From NCBI GenBank assembly GCA_050951365.1, contig JBMNIX010000013.1, positions 1 to 64,000 on the forward strand: a stretch of DNA of 64,000 bases, in the 5' to 3' direction. Numbering within the stretch: position 1 is the first letter of the stretch; every line of letters starts with the position of its first letter. The notes under the pieces are model-generated. The model was not told the origin of the DNA, did not search any database, and was given only the letters and a program-made list of their open reading frames with translations. Source of the DNA: JAAYHG01 sp012735455. Lineage in GTDB: Bacteria; Bacillota; DTU030; DUMP01. Positions 26,441 to 37,026 of the stretch are shown here, piece by piece. A program made the position numbers and the translations under genes.

Positions 26441-27815
26441 GACGAATGCTTTGGTAACGTGCGGTTAAACTCATGAGGCCCTGGGCTTCCCAGTAGGCGA
26501 TGCCCAGGGCTCTGTTCATTGGCCCATGGGCCATGCGCCAGGGTCCTTTGCGGCATTGCAACTGTGACACCCTCTGGTAGACCCAGTGCGGAGTTCGCGG
26601 TAGCGCGTCCGAACCCGTTTCCACTGTTCCAGAGGCACATGCGAAGGCGGCGTCTCAGCCACTCTCAGGCTCTGAAAGACGCTGGAGTTTCAGCCAAGGC
26701 AAAGTATCCACCACCGCCCAGGTAGGCTTGATGCGCCGATCCGGTCGGCCATGTACGGGTTGTCCGGGAGGTAATTCCCGGATCTTGTTCTTGACCCGTT
26801 GGGTGGTCTGCGGAGCCAGGCGGATAAGGATTCTTGTCTTGTACATCTGAACCAGGTACTTCAGCTTCCACGGCCGGTCCACGCTGCTCTTCTCTTCGTT
26901 GACCTTGAGCCTTAACCGTTTCTGCAGGAAGTCGCGGATACTCTGCATGACCCGCTCGGCCGCCCGCCGGCTCCGGACGTAGATGTTGCAGTCATCGGCG
27001 TAGCGGACGAACTTGTGGCCCCGCTTCTCAAGCTCTTTGTCGAGGTCGTCCAGGTAGATGTTGGCCAGTAGCGGGCTTAAGGGGCCTCCTTGCGGGGTGC
27101 CCTCTTCTGTCCGTACGACCACTCCGCCAAGCATGACCCCGGCCTGCAGGAAGCGGCGGATTAGCTTTAGGACCCTTTTGTCCTTCACCTTCCGGGCCAC
27201 CCGGGCCATGAGGATGTCGTGGTTCACTCTGTCGAAGAATTTCTCGATGTCCATGTCCACGACCCAGTCGTATCCGGCTTCTACGTACCGACGCGCCACC
27301 CTGACCGCATCGTGGGCTCGTCTGCCGGGTCTGAACCCGTAGCTCGCCTCGGAGAATGTCGGGTCAAAGATGGGCGTAAGTACCTGCAGAAGTGCCTGTT
27401 GGATCAGGCGGTCCAAAACGGTGGGAATCCCTAGAAGCCGCGTGCCTCCGCCTGGTTTCGGGATTTCGACTCGGCGGACCGGCTTTGGCTGGTAGGTCCC
27501 TTGGAGGAGCTGTTCTCGAACTTGGGGCCAGACTTCTCGCAGGAGGTCGCGTAGTTCATCTACTTGGACCCCGTCGATCCCGCCTGCGCCCTTGTTCTCC
27601 TCGACCCGTTTCAGTGCAGCCCGCATGTTCTCCCGGGCCACCACCTTCTCCATCAGGCCGTCACCTTGGTCCTCGCGAGGTGATCCTCCGCTTCGTGCCG
27701 ACGAAAGGCTCCGCCCTTCTGCGGTCCCCCGCGTATTCACCGCTTCCTCCCGCAGACAGGCCCTCTCTTGGGTTTTCTGCTTTCTTTGCCTTCCGTGCGA
27801 ACTCATCGGGTTCAC
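26430..27815 (-). pseudogene. Intron-encoded reverse transcriptase/maturase, C-terminus frameshifted
   Basis: The reverse transcriptase is intact through motifs 1-7: VRRVEIPKPGGGTRLLGIPT, LTPIFDPTFSEASYGFRPGR, DWVVDMDIEKFFDRVNHD, TPQGGPLSPLLANIYLD, FVRYADDCNIYV and VNEEKSS. From about 26880 down the frame breaks several times; pieces of the maturase X domain (IRLAPQTTQRVKNKIRE, YFALAETP, KGPWRMAHGPMNRALGIAYWEAQGLMSLT) appear in different frames. A repaired protein would be the usual ~460 aa. It splices the intron and supports retrohoming; as given the C-terminal domain would be missing. The DNA endonuclease domain is absent, as usual for class C. Confidence 0.8.
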
Positions 27816-28293
27816 CTCTGACTTGATGTTCGGGCCTTCCCTGGCCGGGTGTGCTCTGTTTAGGTCCGGCCTATCCGTTTGCTGCCTCTTTCGTCTGGCA
27901 GTGCCTCACTAGCCGAGCCATGCATCGCTCTTCGTTCCAGGTACTATGCCCTCTGCTGACTCCTGCCGGTTCAACCGGGCCTCTCGACCCGGCTTGCCAG
28001 TATCCCTGGCCTACCAGGCAGGCCTCCCCGGGTAAGGACGCTGTCTTTCCCTCCATCTACCCGCCCCATCTACTCTTGGCAGCCTTCGGTAGCAAGGACT
28101 TTGCGTTGTCTGCACGCTCATCCAACTGCCACTAGCCTCTCCTGGGGTTCGTGGTCCTCGGGCCGGAGGTTTGCCGCCGGCTTCCTTCGGATTCTGCGTC
28201 GCCGCAGACACCCTTGCCTTAGGCTACGGCTACTGCTACCTTCGCCGTTCGGGACTTTCACCCTATAGACAGCGCCCATGCCGGCGCACACGA

Positions 28294-28320
28294 AGAGGGC
28301 GGCCAAAAAGGCCGCCCTCT
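28294..28320 (-). terminator. uvrC terminator and intron target hairpin
   Basis: Perfect 11-bp stem (28294-28304 with 28310-28320) and a 5-base loop; the hairpin begins inside the uvrC stop codon. On the minus strand it is followed within 5 bases by the GTGCG start of the group II intron, so the U tract is replaced by the intron. Confidence 0.8.
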
Positions 28321-30122
28321 AGTTGTGGAGCTGGTTGTAAAGCGCCTCTGCTACTGGCTTCGTCATCCCTGGCACAGACAGTAATTCCTCCAAAGTCGCT
28401 TCTTTGATTTTCTTAAGGGAACCAAAACGCTTCAGCAAGGCCTGACGACGCCGCGGGCCGATACCGGGCACCTCATCGAGTTCTGAGCGCAGCACTTTTT
28501 GAGTGTGTAGCACACGATGGTAACTCACACCAAAACGGTGCGATTCGTCTCGTACCCGCTGCAAAAGCTGCAGCGCCACTGAATCCCTCGGCAGCCGGTA
28601 CGGCTCTGATCGCCCTTCTTCATACAGCTCCTCATACTCTTCGGCCAGGCCAAAGGTAGGGATTGAGCCCAGCCCCAGCTCTTTAAGAACCTCGCGAGCC
28701 GCACCCAACTGTCCTTTGCCACCATCGATCAGGATTAGGTCCGGCAGAGGTAGTTTGTCCCGAAGACTACCACTGTAACGCCGCCGAATCACCTCGGCCA
28801 TCATGGCAAAGTCATTGGCTTGAAACACGGTACGGATGCGAAAGCGGCGGTAGTGCCCCTTGCGCGGTTCACCGTTCTCAAAAACCACCATGGCACCCAC
28901 CGCTTCCTGTCCCTGAATATTGGAGATATCAAAACCCTCAATGCGCTCCGGGGGCCTCTCTAGGTTTAAGGCCACCTGCAGGGCAGCCACCGCCCCCTCA
29001 GTACGGGCTTCACGGTGCGCCCACAGTTCTTCTGCCTCACGCAGGGCAAGGGTTGCATTATTGGCGGCCAGCGCCGTCAGCTCTTTCTTGGCCCCTCGCT
29101 GCGGCACACGAATGCTCACTTTGCGGTCAGCTAATCGGCTCAGGTACTCTGCTAAGAGCTCTTGGTCATCAGCCGGTTCAGCCAGAAGGAGCTGCGGAGG
29201 AATGCTGGCCGCCCGGGAGTAATAGTCCTTCAGGAAGCTGGCCAGCACCTCAGGGCGCTCATGTCCCTCGGTACCCTTAAGGAAAAAGGTGTCGCGGGCT
29301 GTTAGCTTTCCGCCCCGCACCTGGAAGACCTGCACACAGGCTTCGGTAATACCACGTGCCAAGGCGATAACATCCTGATCCACATCGGCCAGGGACACCA
29401 CCTTCTGTTTTTCCAGCACACGTTCCAAGGCTGCCACCTGATCACGCAACACAGCAGCCTCTTCAAAGCGCAGAGTTGCAGCCGCCTCGGCCATGCGTTC
29501 CTTGAGGCGCTTAATCAGCACCTCCTGTCGCCCTTCCAGAAACAGCGTCAACTCCTTTACCATCTCCCCATAGGCCGCCTTGTCTGCCAACCCAACACAG
29601 GGTGCTGAACAACGCTTAATGTGGTAGTTAAGGCAGGGTCGCTCCCGGTGGGCAAAGTCATGAGGACTACAGGTCCGCAGAGGGAAAAGCTTCTTCAAGA
29701 GTAGCACTGTGTTATTAAGAGCTCCCACATCGGTATAGGGACCAAAATAGCGGGCCTCATCAGCTCTGAACCGCCGCGTCACCATAAGGCGAGGGTATTC
29801 CTCGTTCAGTGTGAGCTTAAGATACGGGTACTGCTTGTCGTCACGCAGAAGGATATTGTAACGGGGATGGTACTTCTTAATGAAGTTGCACTCCAGCGCC
29901 AGGGCCTCTACCTCTGAATCCGTGAACGATATACTCAAAATCGTTCAGGTGTTGGAGCATAGCTCGCACCTTAGGCGCCTGGGTCCCGCCTTTAAAATAG
30001 GAGCGCACCCGGTTCTTGAGATTAACCGCCTTGCCCACGTAAATGATCTCACCGCGGCGGTCCTTCATGAGATAGACTCCCGGCTGCTCTGGCAAGAGCT
30101 CCAACTTCTTGTCTAAGTCCAT
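28319..30122 (-). pseudogene. uvrC: Excinuclease ABC subunit C, one frameshift
   Basis: UvrC makes both incisions in nucleotide excision repair after UvrB loads. The N-terminal GIY-YIG nuclease shows PGVYLMKDRRGEIIYVGKA, then YIV. One extra base near 29923 joins …FEYIV to TDSEVEALALECNFIKK in the other frame. Later parts are intact: UVR motif region LKERMAEAAATLRFEEAA, the RNase H-like domain (RIEGFDISNIQGQEAVGAMVV, LILIDGGKGQL) and a C-terminal tandem helix-hairpin-helix (VPGIGPRRRQALL). The repaired length is about 600 aa, normal. It ends 22 bases upstream of nothing but the intron and lies 19 bases after uvrA, so the uvr genes are co-oriented. Probably a consensus error rather than true decay. 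Confidence 0.9.
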
Positions 30123-30141
30123 GCTCCGCCTCCTTCCGCAA

Positions 30142-33002
30142 TCAGCGGCCCGCCAATTCCGCCCCGATGTTCTCTTGGGTCAAAACGCGGCGCAAAAACT
30201 GCCCGGTGTAGGACTCGGGGTTGGCCGCGACCCTCCTCTGGCGTGCCTTGGGCAACAACCCGGCCGCCGTCGTCGCCGCCCTCCGGACCCAGGTCAATTA
30301 TATAAGTCGGCGCTTTTGATTACATCTAAGTTGTGCTCAATCACCAAGACGGTGTTTCCTGAGTCCACCAGGCACTGCAGCAGCCTCAAGAAGCTTCTCT
30401 ATATCGGCAAAGTGCAGGCCAGTGGTGGGTTCATCCAAGATGTAAAGGGTACGCCCATTGGAACGCCGGGAAAGCTCTGTGGCCAGTTTCACCCTTTGCG
30501 CCTCTCCTCCGGACAAAGTGGTGGCTGGCTGACCCAAGCGGATATAACCCAAGCCCCACGTCATAAAGAGTCTGAAGCTTAGTCGCGATGCGGGGTATAT
30601 TGGCAAAGAAGGGCAGGGCCTCGCTCACAGTCATGCCCAGCACATCCGCAATAGACTTTCCTTTATACCTAACCTCCAAAGTTTCCCCCGGTTGTAGCGT
30701 CGGCCTTTACAGACCTCGCATGGCACGTAGACATCGGGCAAGAAGTGCATCTCAATCTTGAGTATGCCGTCGCCACGGCAGGCCTCACAACGCCCGCCTC
30801 GCACGTTAAAGCTGAAGCGTCCCGGCTTATAACCTCTCATCCGCGCCTCCGGAGTGAGACTGAAAAGCTCACGGATGGGGTCAAAGGCCCCGGTGTAGGT
30901 GGCAGGGTTGGAGCGCGGCGTGCGACCGATGGGCGACTGGTCAATGGCAATCACCTTGTCCAGGTGCTCCTCGCCCAAGATACCACGGTGCTTGCCCGGT
31001 AGGGTGTGGGCGCCGGTTGAGGTCTTGAGCCAAGCGCCGGAACAGGATATCGTTCACCAGTGTAGATTTCCCCGATCCCGAGACTCCCAGTGACACAAAC
31101 AAAAACACCTAGAGGAATCTTGACATCTATATCCTTCAGGTTTGTGTTCGCGGCCGCACCTTGGACAGTCAGCCAATTCCCATTGGGCTGGCGCCGCACA
31201 GCCGGCACATGGATACGACGTTTGCCGCTCAGGTACTGGCCGGTAAGTGAGCGGGAGCAGGCCTTCACCTCAGCCAAGGTTCCCGCCACCACCAGCTCAC
31301 CGCCCTGCTCTCCGGCTTTGGGCCCGATATCTACCAAGTAGTCTGCTGCCTCCATGGTCTCTTGATCGTGTTCCACCACCAATACAGTATTGCCCAAGTC
31401 GCGCAGCCTCTTTAGGGTATGAATAAGACGCTGGTTATCGCGTTGGTGCAAACCAATACTGGGCTCGTCCAAGATATAGAGTACTCCCATGAGACTAGAC
31501 CCGATCTGCGTAGCTAGACGAATCCGCTGTGCCTCACCACCTGAGAGACTCCCGGCAATCCGGTCTAAGGTCAGGTAACCTAGGCCCACGTTCGACAAAA
31601 AGCCCAGGCGAGCCAGGATCTCTTTTAGAATCCGTTCGCTTATTAAACGCTCGCGCTCGCCGAGTTTAAGTTCTGTAAAGAACCGTTCCGCTTCCCGCAC
31701 AGAGAGGGCTGCCACCTGGGCAATATTGCGCCCTCCCACCAGTACCGCCAAGCTTGCGGGCTTGAGACGTTGACCTTGGCAGGCCTGACAGGGGCGCGTG
31801 CTCATGTACTCCTCGTATTCGCTGCGCGCCGCATCTGACTGGGATTCCCGGTAGCGCCGCTCAAGGATAGGAATGACTCCCTCCCAGTCCGTCTCAAAGA
31901 TACGGGCCTCGCCCCAGCGGTTCAGGTACTCCACGCGAAAGCGCTGACCCCCATTCCCGTAGAGGAGCAAGTCCTTGTGTTCCGGTTTGAGCTCCCGGAA
32001 AGGAGTTTCAGTACTAAACCCGTAGTGGCGAGCCAGTGCTTCCAGGATCTGCGGAAAGTAGTTAGAGGAGCGACTAAAGGCAACGATAGCTCCATCTGCC
32101 ACCGACTTGTTGTGATCAGGAATCACCAGGTCCGGGTCTATCTCCATGGTGATGCCGAGTCCTGTGCAGTTGGGGCACGCCCCATAAGGAGTGTTGAAAG
32201 AAAAGAGGCGCGGCGACAGTTCCTCAAAACTGAAACCACACTTGGGGCAGGCAAAGTTCTGGGAGAAGGTGTACTCCTCCCCATCCACCACCGCTGCCAC
32301 AATCAGCCCACCACTTAGTCCCAGCGCCAGTTCCAGCGAATCTGCCAGTCTCTCCCTGATCCCCGGGCGAACCACCAGGCGGTCCACTACTACTTCCAGG
32401 GTGTGCTTCTTATTCTTGTCCAGGCTTATCTCTTCACTCAATTCACGTACTTCGCCGTCCACACGCATACGTACGAACCCGCTTTTGCGCATTTCGTCTA
32501 TAACCTTCTTGTGTTCGCCTTTACGCCCGCGAACCAGAGGAGCCAAGATCAGAAAACGCGTACCCTCCGGCTGGGCCAAGATTTGATCCACCATTTGGTC
32601 CACTGTCTGCCTGGCAATCACTTCCCCACAGTTGGGGCAAAAAGGTTGGCCAATACGCGCAAAAAGGAGGCGCAGATAGTCATAAATCTCTGTCACCGTA
32701 CCTACCGTGGAACGCGGGTTGTGGCTGGTGGTCTTTTGGTCAATAGAGATAGCCGGTGAAAGCCCTTCAATAGAGTCCACATCCGGCTTGTCCATCTGGC
32801 CCAAGAACTGCCGCGCGTAAGCTGAGAGAGACTCCACGTAGCGTCGCTGTCCCTCAGCGTAGATGGTGTCAAAGGCCAGGGAGGATTTGCCTGAACCGGA
32901 CAAGCCGGTGATCACTACCAGTTTGTTCCGGGGCAGGTCAACATTGATGTTCTTAAGATTATGCTGTCGGGCCCCGCGGACCCGAATGTATTCCTCTGCC
33001 AC
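30142..33002 (-). pseudogene. uvrA: Excinuclease ABC subunit A, seven frameshifts
   Basis: UvrA is the ABC-type damage sensor that delivers UvrB. The N-terminal 640 residues are intact: Walker A ITGLSGSGKSSLAFDT, zinc finger CPNCGEVI…CPKCGFSF…CPNC, signature LSGGEAQRIRLA and LDEPSIGLHQRDNQRL. Seven small indels then break the second ATPase: near 31085, 31012, 30687, 30545, 30380, 30305 and 30233. Rejoining the frames gives VTGVSGSGKSTLVND, GEEHLDKVIAIDQSPIGRTPRSN, TLSGGEAQRVKLATELSRR, YILDEPTTGLHFADI and VIEHNLDV, and a normal C-terminal tail to the stop at 30142, about 950 aa in total. Such dense indels in a normally kept gene suggest a low-quality consensus segment. Confidence 0.9.
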
Positions 33003-33093
33003 TTGGCATCAGTCTCCTCACCAGGTAAGCTCTATTTCGTTCTCCATTATATCACATTTAGTGGACGCGCCAAGGGAACAGACTAAAAGCGAA

Positions 33094-33117
33094 ACCCGGA
33101 CCACACATGGCCCGGGT
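33094..33117 (-). terminator. Weak hairpin after the glutaredoxin gene
   Basis: ACCCGGACC (33094-33102) pairs with GGCCCGGGT (33109-33117) with one mismatch and a 6-base loop, 17 bases downstream of the glutaredoxin stop, followed on the minus strand by TTTCGCTTTT. Confidence 0.5.
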
Positions 33118-33133
33118 CCTTACTCCTGCCTAA

Positions 33134-33373
33134 TTACAAGTCGAGAAGTTGAGTAATGCGCGCCTTGTCGAAGCCAACTATTACCTCATCGCCGATCTTA
33201 ACTGTTGGAACCGCAGAACGCCCTGTATAACCCAGCATCTCTTTGAGTGCTGCTTTGTCAACAGCTACGTTCTTTTCCTCATAGACAACGTTGTTCTTGG
33301 AAAGAAACTCTTTCACCACAGTGCAATAGGGGCACGTAGGAGTGGTGTAAACAATGACTTCGGGGGCTGTCAT
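33134..33373 (-). CDS. Glutaredoxin-like redox protein
   Basis: About 79 aa. The CxxC active site is in TPTCPYCTVVKEFLSKNN; the cis-Pro in SAVPTVKIGD and the helix GYTGR match the NrdH/glutaredoxin-type thioredoxin fold of Clostridia. I use the ATG at 33373 because AAGGAGG lies nine bases before it; the upstream ATG at 33394 overlaps that site. It probably reduces disulfides or supports ribonucleotide reductase, but no partner gene lies nearby. Confidence 0.85.
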   Translation of the reverse strand: MTAPEVIVYTTPTCPYCTVVKEFLSKNNVVYEEKNVAVDKAALKEMLGYTGRSAVPTVKIGDEVIVGFDKARITQLLDL

Positions 33374-33449
33374 ATCGCATAACCTCCTTCTCACCTTTCC
33401 ATTCTATTGTAACCACTCAGGCTACGGATGTACAGCCTTTTCCTTCCAC

Positions 33450-35474
33450 TTAGCCCTTACTTTTGTCCTTTTTCACCGACTTCGAACCAGGATCCAGTAA
33501 CATCTTGGCCTCAAACAGCAAATCCCTAAGTTCAGCCGCCTCCTCAAATTCAAGCCGTTTCGCTGCAGCATGCATGCGCTCTTCCAGCTCGCGGATCCAG
33601 GTCTTGAGCTCTGTCTTGGACATGTTGCGCACGCTCTTTTCGTGCGGCAGATAAGCCTCGGGCTTTTCCGCCACCCGGGTGGCTTCAATCACGTCCCGAA
33701 CCGCCTTCTGCACCGTCTGCGGCGTGATGCCGTGCCGTTCATTGTACTCCTGCTGCAGCTCACGACGGCGGTTTGTCTCGTCCATTGCCCGACGCATGGA
33801 ATCCGTAATGGTATCAGCGTACATAAGCACCCGGCCCTCCACATTGCGCGCCGCACGCCCAATAGTCTGAATCAAGGAGCGGTCGGAACGCAGGAAGCCC
33901 TCCTTGTCCGCATCCAGAATGGCCACCAGGGACACTTCCGGCAAGTCCAAGCCCTCGCGCAGGAGGTTGATCCCCACCAGGACGTCAAACTTACCTAAAC
34001 GCAGGTCACGGATAATTTCCATACGCTCCAGGGCGCCAATATCAGAGTGAAGGTAACGGACCTTAATTCCCATGTCGGCAAAGTAGTCAGTCAGATCCTC
34101 AGCCATTCGCTTGGTGAGGGTGGTTACCAGTACCCGCTGTTTCTTTTCCACCCGCTGTCGAATTTCCTCCAACAGGTCATCAATCTGCCCTTTGGTAGGT
34201 CGCACCTCGATCTCTGGGTCTACAAGACCGGTAGGCCGAACCACCTGCTCTACTATCTGTTGACTTACCCTGAGTTCAAAAGGACCTGGAGTAGCCGAGG
34301 TAAAGATGGCCTGCTTAACCCGCTGGACAAACTCATCAAACGTCAAGGGTCGGTTGTCATAGGCCGAAGGCAAACGAAAGCCGTGCGCCACCAGGTTGTC
34401 TTTCCTTGACTTGTCTCCGGCATACATGGCATGAAGCTGTGGAATGGTCATGTGGGATTCGTCGATGATCACGAGAAAGTCCTCCGGAAAGTAATCCAGC
34501 AGGGTGTACGGAGGCTCCCCTGGTTGTCGTCCGGTAAGGTGACGGGAGTAGTTCTCAATACCTTGGCAGTACCCCAGCTCCGCCAACATCTCCAGGTCAT
34601 AAAGGGTGCGTTGTTCCAAACGATGTGCCTCAAAGGCCTTGTTCTGTGCCCTAAGCTCCGCCAAACGCTCACGTAGCTCCGCCTGGATACTGGCGATAGC
34701 CCGTTCCCGGGTTTGGGTAGAGGTGACATAGTGGCTGGCAGGATAGATGGCCACGTGGCTGCGCGCACCAATAATCTCACCTGTTAGAGTGTCGAACTCG
34801 GTGAGAGAGTCAATCTCATCACCAAAAAACTCTACCCGGATGGCACGCTGCGTGGCACCCGCCGGGAAAATTTCAACCACGTCCCCGCGTACCCGAAACT
34901 TCCCACGGGTCAGATCCATGTCATTGCGCCCGTACTGCATAGCAATGAGTTTCTTTAGCACCTCATCTCGGTCACGGGGCGTCCCCGCCCAGAGTGACAG
35001 CACCTGCTCGCGATACTCTTCCGGTGAACCCAGGCCGTAGATGCATGAAACACTGGCCACCACAATCACATCACGTCGCTCCAGAATCGCACTGGTGGCC
35101 GAGTGGCGCAGCTTGTCAATCTCATCGTTGATGGCAGCATCTTTTTCGATGTACGTATCTGTCTGCGGGATGTAGGCCTCAGGCTGATAATAATCATAGT
35201 AACTAACGAAGTATTCCACAGCGTTTTCTGGGAAAAACTCGCGGAACTCACTGCAGAGCTGCGCCGCCAATGTCTTGTTGTGGGCGATCACCAGAGTGGG
35301 TTTCTGCACTGCTTCAATCACACCGGCCATGGTAAAGGTCTTGCCCGAGCCGGTAACACCGAGTAGGGTCTGATACTTGAGACCCTGCCTTACCCCAGCC
35401 GCCAGCCCGCGGATAGCCTTGGGCTGGTCTCCTTTGGGCTCTAGTTCGGACACAATACGAAAACACTGCGCCAT
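33450..35474 (-). CDS. uvrB: Excinuclease ABC subunit B
   Basis: 674 aa, normal length and intact. UvrB is the damage-verifying helicase-like subunit. Walker A is LLGVTGSGKTFTMA, the beta-hairpin YYDYYQPEAYIPQ, motif II VIIDESHM, and motifs V-VI ILREGLDLPEVSLV, QTIGRAARN. The C-terminal UVR domain (RLEFEEAAELRDLLFEAK), which contacts UvrC, is complete. It is separated from uvrA by the glutaredoxin gene, so uvrB, grx, uvrA and uvrC run in one direction. Confidence 0.97.
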   Translation of the reverse strand: MAQCFRIVSELEPKGDQPKAIRGLAAGVRQGLKYQTLLGVTGSGKTFTMAGVIEAVQKPTLVIAHNKTLAAQLCSEFREFFPENAVEYFVSYYDYYQPEAYIPQTDTYIEKDAAINDEIDKLRHSATSAILERRDVIVVASVSCIYGLGSPEEYREQVLSLWAGTPRDRDEVLKKLIAMQYGRNDMDLTRGKFRVRGDVVEIFPAGATQRAIRVEFFGDEIDSLTEFDTLTGEIIGARSHVAIYPASHYVTSTQTRERAIASIQAELRERLAELRAQNKAFEAHRLEQRTLYDLEMLAELGYCQGIENYSRHLTGRQPGEPPYTLLDYFPEDFLVIIDESHMTIPQLHAMYAGDKSRKDNLVAHGFRLPSAYDNRPLTFDEFVQRVKQAIFTSATPGPFELRVSQQIVEQVVRPTGLVDPEIEVRPTKGQIDDLLEEIRQRVEKKQRVLVTTLTKRMAEDLTDYFADMGIKVRYLHSDIGALERMEIIRDLRLGKFDVLVGINLLREGLDLPEVSLVAILDADKEGFLRSDRSLIQTIGRAARNVEGRVLMYADTITDSMRRAMDETNRRRELQQEYNERHGITPQTVQKAVRDVIEATRVAEKPEAYLPHEKSVRNMSKTELKTWIRELEERMHAAAKRLEFEEAAELRDLLFEAKMLLDPGSKSVKKDKSKG

Positions 35475-35489
35475 CTTAACACACCCTTT

Positions 35490-36872
35490 TTACACCCTTA
35501 TGCTAACCCAGCGCCTACTGCGGTAGCGTACGAGCAGCAAAGTAGCCCGAATAAACCAATCCACCACGGTTATGACCCACACGGACCAAACCGGCAGCTG
35601 ATACAAAACCGTGGCCGCATACACCAACGGCAAACGGAAGAACCAGTTCCCAATCAGCGCCACCAGGAAGGGATAACGGGTATCACCCGCCCCCCGCAGG
35701 GAGCCTGCAAGCCCCATTTCCAAGGCAATGGGGATCTGTTCAAAGGCACCAATACGAATACAGGTGGCGGCAAGGCTGGCAACAGCTTGATCTTTAGTAA
35801 ACGCACTGGCCAAGAAGTGGGGCAGCCCCAAAAAGATTAACCCCACGCTACCCATGACCAAACAACAGTAGCGAGTTGCAAGGGTACCGCCCTGCACAGC
35901 ACCCTCTGGGTCTTTAGCACCCAAGTACTGCCCTGTGAGGGTAGCCGCCGCGATAGAGAAACCGAATCCCGGCATGAAAGAAAGACCCTCTGTAGTAAGG
36001 GCCACCTGGTGCGCGGCCAGGGACTCTGTACCAAGGTTGCTCACCGAAAAGAAAACCATCAGACTCGCCACTGTGTAGGTCAGCTCCTCCAGGCCCACCG
36101 GAGCACTCAACCGCAGGATGCGCCGGACCAAACTGCTGTCCCAGCGCAGCAGGAGACGCGGCTGCACCTGAATAACAGCCCGCCCCCGAAACACCAGCGA
36201 CAAACCCACGATGGCCCCTATTAACTGGGCACCAGCCGTCGCCAGGGCTGCCCCGCGCACCCCGAGAGCTGGGAATGGGCCCCAACCAAAGATCAAAACA
36301 TAGTCACCGACTATGTTCAGGATGTTGGTGAGGGCCGCGAGGATCAGTGGCGTGCGCGTATCCCCCGCCCCGCGCAAGAGGGCGTTGACTACAAAAAGAG
36401 GGAGCATCAGGGTGGTGCTCAAGATGACTATCTTTAAGTACTGCTGGGCCAGAGCCTGGACAACAGCTTCCGCTTTCGTGAGCCTGAAGAGCGGGCCCGC
36501 CAGGGTATAACCGCCCAACGCCATGATCAAACCCAGAAGAAAGGCCAAGGCCAGGGCCTGACCCGCAGCCCGGTCCGCAGCCGCTTGGTCTCTCGCTCCA
36601 ACTGCTCGCGCTACCAGGGCGGCCGCCCCTGTCCCCACAGCGGCAAAGACAAAGATGGTGGAGAATATTACCCGACTGCCCAAGGCCACAGCAGCCAACT
36701 CCTGTGCCCCCAGACGTCCTACCATAGCCGTATCCACCACTTCCACCAACATGTGAAGGCCCATCTCTAGAATAGCCGGGCCAGCCAAAAGCCAAATCCT
36801 TTGGTCCAGTCGCGGCCACTGCTCTATGGTTGCTGCTCGTCCCAGTTTACTTCCTCCTCCAGATGTATGCAA
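35490..36872 (-). CDS. MATE-family multidrug exporter
   Basis: 460 aa with 12 predicted membrane helices in two halves. Family hallmarks are MVEVVDTAMVGRLGA in helix 1-2, RGAGDTRTPLI after helix 6 and GSLRGAGDTRYPFLVALI in the second half. MATE proteins exchange cationic drugs or metabolites for H+ or Na+; the substrate is unknown. It lies 15 bases upstream of uvrB's start region in the same direction, so it may be co-transcribed. Start: ATG at 36872. Confidence 0.88.
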   Translation of the reverse strand: MHTSGGGSKLGRAATIEQWPRLDQRIWLLAGPAILEMGLHMLVEVVDTAMVGRLGAQELAAVALGSRVIFSTIFVFAAVGTGAAALVARAVGARDQAAADRAAGQALALAFLLGLIMALGGYTLAGPLFRLTKAEAVVQALAQQYLKIVILSTTLMLPLFVVNALLRGAGDTRTPLILAALTNILNIVGDYVLIFGWGPFPALGVRGAALATAGAQLIGAIVGLSLVFRGRAVIQVQPRLLLRWDSSLVRRILRLSAPVGLEELTYTVASLMVFFSVSNLGTESLAAHQVALTTEGLSFMPGFGFSIAAATLTGQYLGAKDPEGAVQGGTLATRYCCLVMGSVGLIFLGLPHFLASAFTKDQAVASLAATCIRIGAFEQIPIALEMGLAGSLRGAGDTRYPFLVALIGNWFFRLPLVYAATVLYQLPVWSVWVITVVDWFIRATLLLVRYRSRRWVSIRV

Positions 36873-37026
36873 AATCTAGCTATGGAGACTTAAAGACCAC
36901 TACCTCATATTTATGGCCATTGTAACATGAGAGCAAGAACAGGGCAACGTGCCGCCCTAAGCAACAAACAACAGAGACCCACCACAGGGCAGGTCTCATA
37001 CACATTAGGCTCCACACGGACGCTGA

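Larger units (their letters stand above)
26360..28289 (-). mobile_element. Group II intron (class C-like) with maturase
   Basis: About 1.93 kb on the minus strand. The 5' end GTGCG lies at 28285-28289, followed by GAAAGTCCCG-type domain I sequence. The maturase ORF follows, and the 3' end carries domain V/VI-like RNA near 26360-26440. The 5' splice site is only a few bases after the uvrC terminator hairpin, where class C introns typically insert. Its YADDCNIYV RT motif also fits class C. The exact 3' end (near 26360) is inferred. Confidence 0.75.

Noticed and set aside
28056..28320. Small plus-strand reading frames over the intron 5' part
   Set aside because: They lie in the intron RNA domain I, have no family match and overlap structured sequence.
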